8,406 nt of DNA from Pseudomonadota bacterium (GTDB taxonomy: Bacteria > Pseudomonadota > Gammaproteobacteria > SZUA-229), in the NCBI GenBank assembly GCA_030673345.1, contig DAOVJH010000043.1, positions 1 to 8,406 of the forward strand, read 5' to 3'. Under the pieces are notes generated by a model. It was not told the DNA's origin. It ran no database searches and saw nothing but the letters and a program-made list of their open reading frames with translations. Of the stretch, positions 1-7,727 are shown one piece after another (position 1 is the stretch's first letter; every line of letters begins with the position of its first letter). Made by a program: the position numbers and the translations under genes.

Positions 1-132
1 AACATCATTAATTTTAATAAAAACAAGTGTTTACTTATATTATTATATTGTGTCTTAGAGGCCGCGTGTAGATAAACCGTTGTTTCTATTATAAAAAATA
101 TAATATTGTCATTTTTTCGACAAAGTAAAAAT

Positions 133-162
133 TTGTGCTATATAAGTTATAAGATTTATAAA
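133..162 (+). promoter_or_regulatory. Weak candidate promoter for the small gene
   Basis: TTGTGC (133-138) and TATAAA (157-162) are separated by 18 bases, giving a plausible sigma-70 layout and a leader of roughly 75 bases before the small gene. The -35 matches consensus at only three of six positions, and the region is so AT-rich that -10-like hexamers are expected by chance. Another TATAAT occurs at 99-104 without a good -35. Confidence 0.2.
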
Positions 163-166
163 GTTT

Positions 167-190
167 ACGGCTGTCATTTCTGATAGCGGT
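167..190 (+). other. Hairpin in the leader of the small gene
   Basis: GCTGTCA (170-176) and TGATAGC (181-187) pair over 7 bp with one G-U wobble and a TTTC loop. Beyond a G/G mismatch (169/188) two more pairs form, 168/189 and 167/190. It lies 55 bases before the start codon of the small gene. No T-run follows on either strand, so it is not an intrinsic terminator. Its role is unknown; it may be an mRNA leader structure or a protein-binding palindrome. Confidence 0.35.
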
Positions 191-244
191 TCAAAAATGC
201 GACAAAACAGTGAATTTATTTGAATAGTTTTTGGGGTATGGAAA

Positions 245-445
245 ATGAATTTCTTTCAGAATACAGGCTGGTTTGTCGGCATATTCGCATTTGTTGCACT
301 ATTTACAGGTTCCAGCATGCTGGTTGCAAATGATCTCAGTGATCAGCCGGGAGCCATACAGTTTTCTGATTTAACTGATTCTGACATCGATATGATTATC
401 GCAGTTAAAGATGAAATGCAGGCAGCTAAAATACAAGCAAACTAG
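245..445 (+). CDS. Small membrane-anchored or exported protein of unknown function
   Basis: This 66-residue reading frame is not one I recognise. Residues about 8-28 form a continuous hydrophobic stretch (GWFVGIFAFVALF then SSMLVA), suggesting a membrane anchor or an uncleaved signal segment; no clear signal-peptidase AxA site is seen. The remainder is acidic (Asp30, 33, 42, 45, 47, 49, 56 and Glu57 against Lys55 and Lys62) and probably helical after residue 42. The ATG at 245 is preceded by GGGG at 233-236 with an 8-base gap, an acceptable ribosome binding site. An ATG at 238 is in another frame and closes after about 31 codons. The gene lies 116 bases before mnmG on the same strand and seems to be separated from it by a terminator-like hairpin. 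Codon use looks ordinary, but with no recognised family the call rests on the ribosome site and the organised hydrophobic and acidic halves. Confidence 0.55.
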   Translation: MNFFQNTGWFVGIFAFVALFTGSSMLVANDLSDQPGAIQFSDLTDSDIDMIIAVKDEMQAAKIQAN

Positions 446-507
446 TTCCTTGAAATAAGGGGCTTCACTTCTCAAATCTACCCTGCCTGAATGTCTCTTT
501 TGGTAGG

Positions 508-535
508 TGGTTAAATAACTGATTTGTATTATAAT
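508..535 (+). promoter_or_regulatory. Candidate mnmG promoter
   Basis: TATAAT at 530-535 is a perfect sigma-70 -10 box. The -35 is poor: TGGTTA (508-513, 16-base spacer) matches three of six positions, so an activator or UP-type help may be needed. Transcription would start near 541-543, giving a leader of about 20 bases that still contains the GAGG ribosome site at 552-555. The -10 overlaps by two bases the left arm of the hairpin at 534-563. Confidence 0.45.
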
Positions 536-570
536 TTACAACCTTAAATCTGAGGTTGTAAATGTTTTTT
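534..570 (+). terminator. Terminator-like hairpin overlapping the mnmG start codon
   Basis: Bases 534-544 (ATTTACAACCT) and 553-563 (AGGTTGTAAAT) are perfect inverted repeats. A U-G pair (545/552) and an A-U pair (546/551) extend the stem to 13 bp, closing a four-base loop AATC. One G (564) and six T residues (565-570) follow, giving the classic layout of an intrinsic terminator. The stem has only three G-C pairs, so it would be of moderate strength. It contains the mnmG ribosome site (GAGG 552-555) and two bases of the start codon, and the T-run encodes Phe2-Phe3. Other readings are an operator palindrome or a translation-blocking structure. Confidence 0.45.
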
Positions 571-2445
571 TCTGATTCTTTCGATGTTATTGTTATAGGC
601 GGCGGTCACGCAGGTACCGAAGCCGCGCTGGCGTCTGCGCGCATGGGTGTAAAAACCCTGCTGCTGACACATAATATCGAAACCCTGGGCCAGATGAGCT
701 GCAACCCGGCCATCGGCGGCATCGGTAAAGGCCACCTGGTAAAAGAGATCGATGCGATGGGTGGCGTCATGGCGAAAGCGGCTGACCTCGGCGGCATACA
801 GTTTCGCATCTTAAATAGCCGTAAAGGGCCCGCAGTTAGAGCGACGCGTGCGCAGGCTGACCGTGTTTTATATAAAGCGGCGGTCCGTGAGGCATTAGAA
901 AACCAGCCTAACCTTTCTTTGTTTCAACAGGCCGTTGATGACCTGATCGTAGAATCGATTAATGGTGAGCAACAGGTAACCGGTGTCGTAACACAGATGG
1001 GGCTTAAGTTTAAAGCCAAAGCAGTGGTGTTAACCGTTGGTACTTTTTTAGATGGTCTGATCCATATCGGTGAAAAGAATTTTTCCGGTGGCCGCGCGGG
1101 CGACCCGCCATCCATTGCGCTGGCACATCGATTGCGTGATCTGCCATTTCGAGTTGAACGTTTAAAAACAGGCACACCGCCACGTATCGATAGCCGCAGT
1201 ATCGATTATTCCGAACTTGCCGAACAGCCGGGTGATACACCTCTGCCCGTTTTTTCCTACACCGGAAAAGCAGAAGACCATCCGCGGCAGATCAGCTGCC
1301 ACATTACCCATACCAATGAAAAGACACATGACATCATCCGTGAAGGGCTGCACCGTTCACCGATGTATAGTGGTGTAATCGAAGGCATCGGCCCGCGCTA
1401 TTGTCCTTCTATTGAAGATAAGGTGGTGCGCTTTGCAGATAAAGCATCGCACCAGATTTTCATCGAACCGGAAGGGCTGACTACCAACGAAGTTTATCCG
1501 AACGGCATTTCTACAAGTTTGCCATTTGATATGCAGTATGAATTCGTGCGTTCGATGAAAGGGTTTGAAAACGCGCATATCACCCGGCCGGGTTATGCGA
1601 TCGAATATGACTTCTTTGACCCGCGTGATCTAAAAGCTTCATTCGAAACAAAATTTATTAATGGCCTATTTTTTGCCGGCCAGATCAACGGCACTACCGG
1701 TTATGAAGAAGCGGGCGCGCAAGGCTTACTGGCGGCAATCAATGCAACACGACTGGTGCAGGAAAAAGATGCGTGGACACCGGCACGTGATCAGGCCTAC
1801 ATCGGTGTGCTGGTGGATGATCTGGTGACATTGGGTACACAAGAGCCATACCGTATGTTCACTTCGCGGGCTGAATACCGCCTGATATTACGTGAAGATA
1901 ATGCCGATCTGCGGCTGACCGAAGTTGCCCGTGAGATGGGTTTGATCAGTGAAAACCATTGGCAACAGTTTTCAGAAAAACGCGAAGCGATCGAAAAAGA
2001 ACAGACGCGTTTGGGTGGGATGAATGTGCAGCCAGAGTCGAAAGAGGGCGTCGCATTCTCCGAAAAATTAGAGAAGTCTTTAACGCGCAATTACAAAGCG
2101 GCTGATCTATTGCGCCGCCCGGAAATCGACTATGCTGGATTAGCCGAAATAATCGGTGAAGGCGAGGGCGTGACAAAAAGTGTTGCCGAACAGGTTGAGA
2201 TACAGGCCAGGTATTCCGGTTATCTCGATCGTCAGCAGGATGAGATCGACAAGGCGAAACGACACCAGAAGACCACTATTCCTAATGTCATCGATTACGC
2301 AAAAGTACGGGGTTTATCCGCTGAAGTGCAGCAGAAACTCAGCGATCATCGTCCAGAGACCATCGGTCAGGCGGGCCGCATACCGGGTGTGACGCCGGCG
2401 GCCATTTCTTTGTTGATGGTGCACCTAAAGAAGGCTAAAAGTTAA
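562..2445 (+). CDS. mnmG: tRNA uridine-5-carboxymethylaminomethyl modification enzyme MnmG (GidA)
   Basis: MnmG is an FAD-dependent cytosolic enzyme. With the GTPase MnmE it installs the carboxymethylaminomethyl group on C5 of wobble uridine 34 in certain tRNAs, using methylenetetrahydrofolate and, for this product, glycine. The 627 residues match the E. coli protein (629) almost end to end. The N-terminal dinucleotide-binding motif GGGHAG is at residues 13-18. Cys47 (in [10 protein letters not shown]) and Cys281 (in [10 protein letters not shown]) correspond to the catalytic cysteines 47 and 277 of E. coli. GGRAGDPPS (about 176-184) and the [14 protein letters not shown] segment near 370-385 are also typical, and the C-terminal helical domain ends in GVTPAAIS. 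The start at 562 fits E. coli (MFYPDPFD against MFFSDSFD), with GAGG six bases upstream. mnmE is not in the window. Initiation may be affected by the hairpin at 534-563. Confidence 0.98.
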   Translation: MFFSDSFDVIVIGGGHAGTEAALASARMGVKTLLLTHNIETLGQMSCNPAIGGIGKGHLVKEIDAMGGVMAKAADLGGIQFRILNSRKGPAVRATRAQADRVLYKAAVREALENQPNLSLFQQAVDDLIVESINGEQQVTGVVTQMGLKFKAKAVVLTVGTFLDGLIHIGEKNFSGGRAGDPPSIALAHRLRDLPFRVERLKTGTPPRIDSRSIDYSELAEQPGDTPLPVFSYTGKAEDHPRQISCHITHTNEKTHDIIREGLHRSPMYSGVIEGIGPRYCPSIEDKVVRFADKASHQIFIEPEGLTTNEVYPNGISTSLPFDMQYEFVRSMKGFENAHITRPGYAIEYDFFDPRDLKASFETKFINGLFFAGQINGTTGYEEAGAQGLLAAINATRLVQEKDAWTPARDQAYIGVLVDDLVTLGTQEPYRMFTSRAEYRLILREDNADLRLTEVAREMGLISENHWQQFSEKREAIEKEQTRLGGMNVQPESKEGVAFSEKLEKSLTRNYKAADLLRRPEIDYAGLAEIIGEGEGVTKSVAEQVEIQARYSGYLDRQQDEIDKAKRHQKTTIPNVIDYAKVRGLSAEVQQKLSDHRPETIGQAGRIPGVTPAAISLLMVHLKKAKS

Positions 2446-2501
2446 TCTGTGACTGGTTTAAAAGAATCCGCTAGCGATAAAGAATTGAATAAAGTTATTT
2501 C

Positions 2502-3137
2502 GTGAAAGAACCACTACGCCAACAACTCGAACACGGCCTCAAACAGATGGGCCTGCACTATTCTGTCGAAGTTCAGCAAAAACTGGTGCATTATATTCAG
2601 CTGATCGCACGCTGGAATAAAGCTTTCAATCTGACGGCAATCCGTGATGTTGAAGAGATGGTGAGCAAACACCTGCTCGACAGCCTGGTCGTGCAGCCTT
2701 ATGTTGAAGGTACGACGGTGCTGGATGTCGGCAGTGGCGCAGGGTTGCCGGGAATCCCTTTTGCGATAACGTCACCCGATAAGAAATTTGTGCTGATTGA
2801 TACCAACGGCAAAAAGACGCGCTTTCTAACCCAGGCAAAAATTGATTTGAAATTAGATAACATTGAAGTTGTTCATCAGCGCGTGGAAGAATATCAACCC
2901 ATGGAAGAAGGACATAGGATATACTTCGATGTCATCACCGCGCGGGCTTATGCCGCCACTGATGACATATTAAGCAGCACTGCGCATCTACAGGATGAAA
3001 ACACCCGGATACTGGTGATGCAGGGTAAGCTGGATGAACAGATCGGGGATGAGCGCTACCAGCTGATGGAGTCACATCGACTCGAGGTCTACGGCCTGGA
3101 TGCTGAGCGGCATCTGCTGGAAATAAAGAAAATTTAA
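2502..3137 (+). CDS. rsmG: 16S rRNA (guanine-527-N7)-methyltransferase RsmG (GidB)
   Basis: RsmG uses S-adenosylmethionine to methylate N7 of G527 in 16S rRNA, in the decoding region; loss in other bacteria gives low-level streptomycin resistance. The protein is 211 residues (E. coli 207). An N-terminal helical part contains RWNKAFNLTAIRD (about 37-49). The SAM-binding loop LDVGSGAGLPGIP lies at about 74-86 and the ARAYA segment at about 147-151. The E. coli LKG motif appears here as MQG (173-175), so the usual lysine is missing at that spot although a Lys follows. The start is GTG: an in-frame stop at 2490-2492 excludes anything further upstream, and the next Met is residue 16, inside the conserved N-terminal helix. 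No clear Shine-Dalgarno is seen. The 56-base gap after mnmG shows no terminator, so co-transcription is likely. Confidence 0.96.
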   Translation: MKEPLRQQLEHGLKQMGLHYSVEVQQKLVHYIQLIARWNKAFNLTAIRDVEEMVSKHLLDSLVVQPYVEGTTVLDVGSGAGLPGIPFAITSPDKKFVLIDTNGKKTRFLTQAKIDLKLDNIEVVHQRVEEYQPMEEGHRIYFDVITARAYAATDDILSSTAHLQDENTRILVMQGKLDEQIGDERYQLMESHRLEVYGLDAERHLLEIKKI

Positions 3138-3168
3138 CAAAAGCTTTTTTAATATATTTTAAATAGTC

Positions 3169-3960
3169 ATGTCACGAATTCTCGCATTAGCAAATCAGAA
3201 AGGCGGCGTCGGTAAAACGACCACCAGCGTCAATCTCGCTGCCTCACTGGCAGCGACAAAACGCAAGGTTCTGTTGATCGATCTTGATCCGCAGGGCAAC
3301 GCTACCATGGGTGTCGGTGTCGATAAAAACGCACTCGAAGTAACCTTTTGTGACTGCCTGCTCGATGGCCTCGATGCGCATAAAGTCGTTCAGCATATCG
3401 AAAACGCCGGCATCGACCTGTTGCCCTCCAATGCCGATATGACCGCCGCTGAAGTTGATCTGATGCGTGCGGATAATGCTGAGCAGCGCCTTAAGAACAG
3501 TATCGCATCGATCGTCGATGAATATGATTATGTGTTGATCGACTGCCCGCCGGCATTAAATATGCTGACCTTGAATGCATTGGTGGCTTCTGACGGGGTA
3601 ATCATCCCCATGCAGTGTGAATATTACGCCCTGGAAGGACTGACCGCATTGATGGACACCATCAACCAGGTGCGTTCAACGGTGAACCCGAATCTGAAGA
3701 TAGAGGGTCTGTTGCGCACCATGTTTGACCCGCGCAACACCCTGTCGAATGATGTGTCCGCACAGCTGATCGAGCATTTTGGTGACCGTGTATATCGTAC
3801 TATCGTGCCGCGTAATGTTCGTCTTGCAGAAGCGCCCAGTTATGGTCTGCCGGCACTTTTATATGAGAAAACTTCCCGTGGTGCGCTGGCCTACCTGGCG
3901 CTCGCTGGCGAAATGCTTAGACGTGAAACTCGCAGTAAAGCAGCATCTGCCACGGTATGA
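3169..3960 (+). CDS. parA: Chromosome-partitioning ATPase ParA (Soj)
   Basis: ParA is a deviant Walker ATPase. It binds DNA non-specifically as an ATP dimer and is released by ParB, moving ParB-parS complexes and so the origin region. The 263 residues include the deviant Walker A KGGVGKTTT (11-19, with signature Lys11 and Lys16), Walker A' LLIDLDPQGNAT (35-46) and Walker B VLIDCPP (122-128, Asp125). FDPRNTLS (186-193) and VPRNVRLAEAPS (213-224) are typical of the Soj branch. There is no N-terminal helix-turn-helix extension, so it is the short chromosomal type rather than the plasmid P1 type. The gap after rsmG is 31 bases and AT-rich, with the palindrome AAAAGCTTTT at 3139-3148 and no recognisable Shine-Dalgarno before the ATG. 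The N-terminus nonetheless matches the family exactly. parB follows after 23 bases. Confidence 0.97.
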   Translation: MSRILALANQKGGVGKTTTSVNLAASLAATKRKVLLIDLDPQGNATMGVGVDKNALEVTFCDCLLDGLDAHKVVQHIENAGIDLLPSNADMTAAEVDLMRADNAEQRLKNSIASIVDEYDYVLIDCPPALNMLTLNALVASDGVIIPMQCEYYALEGLTALMDTINQVRSTVNPNLKIEGLLRTMFDPRNTLSNDVSAQLIEHFGDRVYRTIVPRNVRLAEAPSYGLPALLYEKTSRGALAYLALAGEMLRRETRSKAASATV

Positions 3961-3983
3961 ATGATTTGAAGGTTTAAAAGATT

Positions 3984-4847
3984 ATGGTTGCAAAGAAAAA
4001 AGGTCTGGGCCGCGGTTTGACTGCATTGCTGGGTAACAGCGATGTCGAGGCAATGATCGAGCCAAAAAACAATGATGAGTTGCGCAATATCGATGTTGAT
4101 CTGATCGAACGCGGACCGTGGCAGCCACGTGAGCATTTTGATGAAGAGACGCTGCAGGAATTAGCCGATTCTATCGCTCAGCAGGGCGTGGTTCAGCCTA
4201 TCGTGGTGCGGCAGAAATCGCCAAGCCGGTTCGAGATCGTTGCCGGTGAACGCCGCTGGCGTGCTTCGCAGAAAGCCGGTCTGGCGCAGATTCCGGCCGT
4301 AATAAAAACGTTTGATGACCAGACAGCCGCTGCCGTTTCACTGATCGAAAATATACAGCGTGAAAACTTAAACCCGCTGGAAGAATCGACCGCTTTAAAA
4401 CGGCTGATCGACGAGTTTGAAATGACACACCAGCAGGTGGCTGATACCGTGGCCCGTTCACGGGCCACCGTGAGTAACCTGCTGCGCCTGCAGGATCTGA
4501 ACCCGGATGTTAAAACACTGCTGGCGATGCGCGATATCGAGATGGGCCATGCACGGGCGCTGCTGGCGATCGATGGCATGGAGCAGAGTAGTGTTGCTAA
4601 AGACGTTGCCAGGAAAGGCCTGTCCGTGCGTGAGACAGAAGCCCTGATACGAAAGATTTCTGCGCCAGTGAAAAAAACGAAAGCGATACGCAAAGATCCG
4701 GATATCACCAGGCTGGAAGAGCGTTTGAGTGAGCGTCTGGGTACCCAGGTACATATAAGGCAAAAAGCTAAAGGTAAAGGCAGTCTGGAGATTCCCTATA
4801 CCAGCCTTGAGGTCCTGGATGGGATTCTGAGTAAAATCGAGTCCTGA
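3984..4847 (+). CDS. parB: Chromosome-partitioning protein ParB (Spo0J)
   Basis: ParB is a CTP-dependent DNA clamp that loads at parS sites, spreads along the chromosome near the origin and stimulates ParA. The 287 residues show a short N-terminal ParA-contact motif GLGRGLTALLG (7-17). The CTP-binding ParB/Srx-type domain follows (about 36-110) with WQPR (46-49), GVVQPI (68-73) and the C-motif GERRWRA (88-94). ENIQRENLNPLEE (122-134) leads into the helix-turn-helix at about 147-170, and a C-terminal dimerisation domain ends the protein. GAAGG at 3967-3972 and the close spacing after parA suggest translation from the same mRNA. The helix-turn-helix coding DNA holds a very stable hairpin (4446-4471). 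No full parS was found in the window. Confidence 0.97.
   Translation: MVAKKKGLGRGLTALLGNSDVEAMIEPKNNDELRNIDVDLIERGPWQPREHFDEETLQELADSIAQQGVVQPIVVRQKSPSRFEIVAGERRWRASQKAGLAQIPAVIKTFDDQTAAAVSLIENIQRENLNPLEESTALKRLIDEFEMTHQQVADTVARSRATVSNLLRLQDLNPDVKTLLAMRDIEMGHARALLAIDGMEQSSVAKDVARKGLSVRETEALIRKISAPVKKTKAIRKDPDITRLEERLSERLGTQVHIRQKAKGKGSLEIPYTSLEVLDGILSKIES
4446..4471 (+). repeat. Strong inverted repeat inside the parB helix-turn-helix coding region
   Basis: GTGGCCCG (4449-4456) and CGGGCCAC (4461-4468) form a perfect 8-bp GC-rich stem with a TTCA loop. Past a C/C mismatch (4448/4469), C4447/G4470 and A4446/T4471 also pair. The DNA encodes residues 155-163, which themselves read as a palindrome, TVARSRATV. 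No T-run follows, so it is not an intrinsic terminator. Confidence 0.6.
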
Positions 4848-4895
4848 ATATTAGCGAATGGCTATATAAAATTTCTTTATGGCTGGATTGATTCC

Positions 4896-4934
4896 TTGAC
4901 CTTAAACTGCTCTCTCTTATATAATTCGCGCGCA
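4896..4934 (+). promoter_or_regulatory. Strong sigma-70 promoter of the atp operon with GC-rich discriminator
   Basis: TTGACC (4896-4901) and a perfect TATAAT (4920-4925) are separated by 18 bases. The bases after the -10, TCGCGCGC (4926-4933), form a GC-rich discriminator of the kind that makes promoters sensitive to ppGpp/DksA and to growth rate. The start would fall near 4932-4934, giving a leader of about 60 bases before atpI. That leader includes a weak TTTTTT-CTC-AAAAAA stem (4955-4969). It is the best promoter in the window and lies in the only sizeable gap (145 bases) after mnmG. Confidence 0.8.
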
Positions 4935-4992
4935 TTCTAACCCCTGCCTTGCCGTTTTTTCTCAAAAAATAGCGTGTTGAGGCTGGCTGAAA

Positions 4993-6340
<1,348 letters not shown>

Positions 6341-6371
6341 AGGAATCTCGGGGCTCACACGAAACAAGATT

Positions 6372-6667
<296 letters not shown>

Positions 6668-6696
6668 GAAGTTAAATATCATTAAGGTACTAGCGG

Positions 6697-7167
6697 ATGA
6701 ATATTAATTTAACGCTGTTTGGTCAATCAATAACCTTCGCAATTTTTGTCTGGTTTTGTTATGCCTATGTATGGCCACCTCTGGTCAATGCATTAACAGA
6801 ACGCCAGAAGAAGATTGCCGATGGTCTGGCTGCAGCAGAACGTGGTCAACACGAGCAGGAACTTGCTGAAAAGAAAGCTACCGAGCATCTTAAAGAGGCA
6901 AAGGGCCAGGCTTCTGACATAATCACGCAGGCACAGAAACGTGCTAACGAGATCGTCGATGAAGCGAAAGATGACGCGCGTACGGAAGCCGAGCGAATTA
7001 AAGCGGGTGCAGATGCAGAGATCGAGCAGGAAATAAATCGTGCACGTGAACATCTACGCCAGGAAGTTGTGACTTTAGCTATTTCAGGTGCAGAAAAAAT
7101 ACTGAAACGTGAAGTTGATAAAGACGCACATGCGGGCTCACTCAATGAGCTGGCAACACAGCTATAA
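6697..7167 (+). CDS. atpF: F1Fo ATP synthase subunit b
   Basis: Subunit b forms the dimeric peripheral stalk that links subunit a in the membrane to delta and alpha on F1. The length, 156 residues, equals that of E. coli b. An N-terminal membrane helix (about 4-25, ending in YVWPPL) is followed by Arg36 in [10 protein letters not shown], the conserved start of the stalk. The rest is a highly charged, alanine-rich coiled coil. The C-terminal [12 protein letters not shown] is the delta-binding region typical of the family. A modest AAGG (6684-6687) lies 9 bases before the ATG. atpH follows after 12 bases, so the two are clearly co-transcribed. Confidence 0.97.
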   Translation: MNINLTLFGQSITFAIFVWFCYAYVWPPLVNALTERQKKIADGLAAAERGQHEQELAEKKATEHLKEAKGQASDIITQAQKRANEIVDEAKDDARTEAERIKAGADAEIEQEINRAREHLRQEVVTLAISGAEKILKREVDKDAHAGSLNELATQL

Positions 7168-7179
7168 CGGTAATCAGTA

Positions 7180-7716
7180 ATGTCAGACTTTACAACAGCA
7201 GCACGTCCTTACGCTAACGCCGTCTACGACATCGCCAGTGAGACCAGTACGCTGGATTCATGGGGTGATGCACTGGCAAATTTAGCCACCGTGGTTAATG
7301 ACGCACAGATGAGCGAACTGCTAAGCAACCCTGAAACGGGTAAACAGCAAAAAGGCGAACTGGTCATTCAGGTACTGGGTGACAAGTTAAACGAGCAGCA
7401 GCGAAACCTCGTTAAGCTGATGGCTGAAAATGGCCGTCTGATCATCATGCAAGATGTGCAGGAACAGTTTGAAGTCGCTCGCGCTAAAGCAGAGAACAAA
7501 ATAGAAGCAGAAGTTGTTTCTGCTTTCGAGTTATCTGAGCAGCAGACAGACGAATTGATCAATACTTTAAAGAATAAACTTGGCTGTGATATCACGCTGA
7601 CGACAACGATTGATAAATCGTTGATCGGCGGCGTGATCATCAAAGCCGGGGACACTATTATAGACGCGTCAATGAAATCGCAATTAGATTCTCTCGCGCT
7701 TTCATTAGGACGATAA
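7180..7716 (+). CDS. atpH: F1Fo ATP synthase subunit delta
   Basis: Delta sits on top of F1 and joins it to the b dimer of the peripheral stalk. The 178 residues compare with 177 in E. coli. The N-terminal six-helix domain opens with [14 protein letters not shown], which binds the alpha N-termini. MAENGRL (80-86) and the C-terminal block [16 protein letters not shown] match the family signature. The ribosome site before the ATG is weak (ACGG at 7167-7170), so translation probably depends on ribosomes finishing atpF 12 bases upstream. atpA begins 11 bases after the stop. Confidence 0.96.
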   Translation: MSDFTTAARPYANAVYDIASETSTLDSWGDALANLATVVNDAQMSELLSNPETGKQQKGELVIQVLGDKLNEQQRNLVKLMAENGRLIIMQDVQEQFEVARAKAENKIEAEVVSAFELSEQQTDELINTLKNKLGCDITLTTTIDKSLIGGVIIKAGDTIIDASMKSQLDSLALSLGR

Positions 7717-7727
7717 GAGGCAATACA

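Larger units (their letters stand above)
1..244. other. AT-rich intergenic region upstream of the small gene, possibly origin-adjacent
   Basis: No convincing gene is visible here. Bases 1-160 are about 22% G+C by hand count, much lower than the genes that follow. Three related motifs, TATAAG (141-146), TTATAAG (147-153) and TATAAAG (157-163), are spaced about 7-9 bases apart. TGTAGATAA at 67-75 is the reverse complement of TTATCTACA, one mismatch from the DnaA box TTATCCACA. A short inverted repeat TTGTC/GACAA lies at 106-110 and 119-123. In E. coli and Vibrio the region upstream of mnmG (gidA) carries oriC, so an origin-flanking role is possible. However, there is no GATC in 1-244 and no cluster of good DnaA boxes, so an E. 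coli-type oriC is not supported inside the window. Confidence 0.4.

Noticed and set aside
312..323. Perfect 12-base palindrome CCAGCATGCTGG inside the small gene
   Set aside because: Single copy, no spacer or flanking signal, and within coding sequence; likely chance.
448..506. Possible terminators after the small gene: CCTT/AAGG at 448-460 and CTACC/GGTAG at 478-506
   Set aside because: Stems of only 4-5 bp, one with a 19-base loop, and no T-run in the right place; the hairpin at 534-563 is a far better candidate.
3276..3289. Three GATC sites within 14 bases in parA, suggestive of SeqA binding
   Set aside because: They encode the conserved IDLD motif with common codons, and no Dam or SeqA evidence exists in the window.
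4193..4708. Long antisense reading frame opposite parB (171 codons) and other antisense frames across mnmG, atpB and atpF
   Set aside because: Low-complexity, Ser/Arg-rich translations expected from the reverse of a real gene; no ribosome site or family resemblance.
4955..4969. TTTTTT-CTC-AAAAAA stem in the atpI leader as a terminator or attenuator
   Set aside because: Pure A-T stem with a 3-base loop, too weak, and no following T-run.
6347..6370. CACACGAAACA in the atpB-atpE gap as a parS-like site
   Set aside because: The central CACGTG core is broken and the left half does not match.
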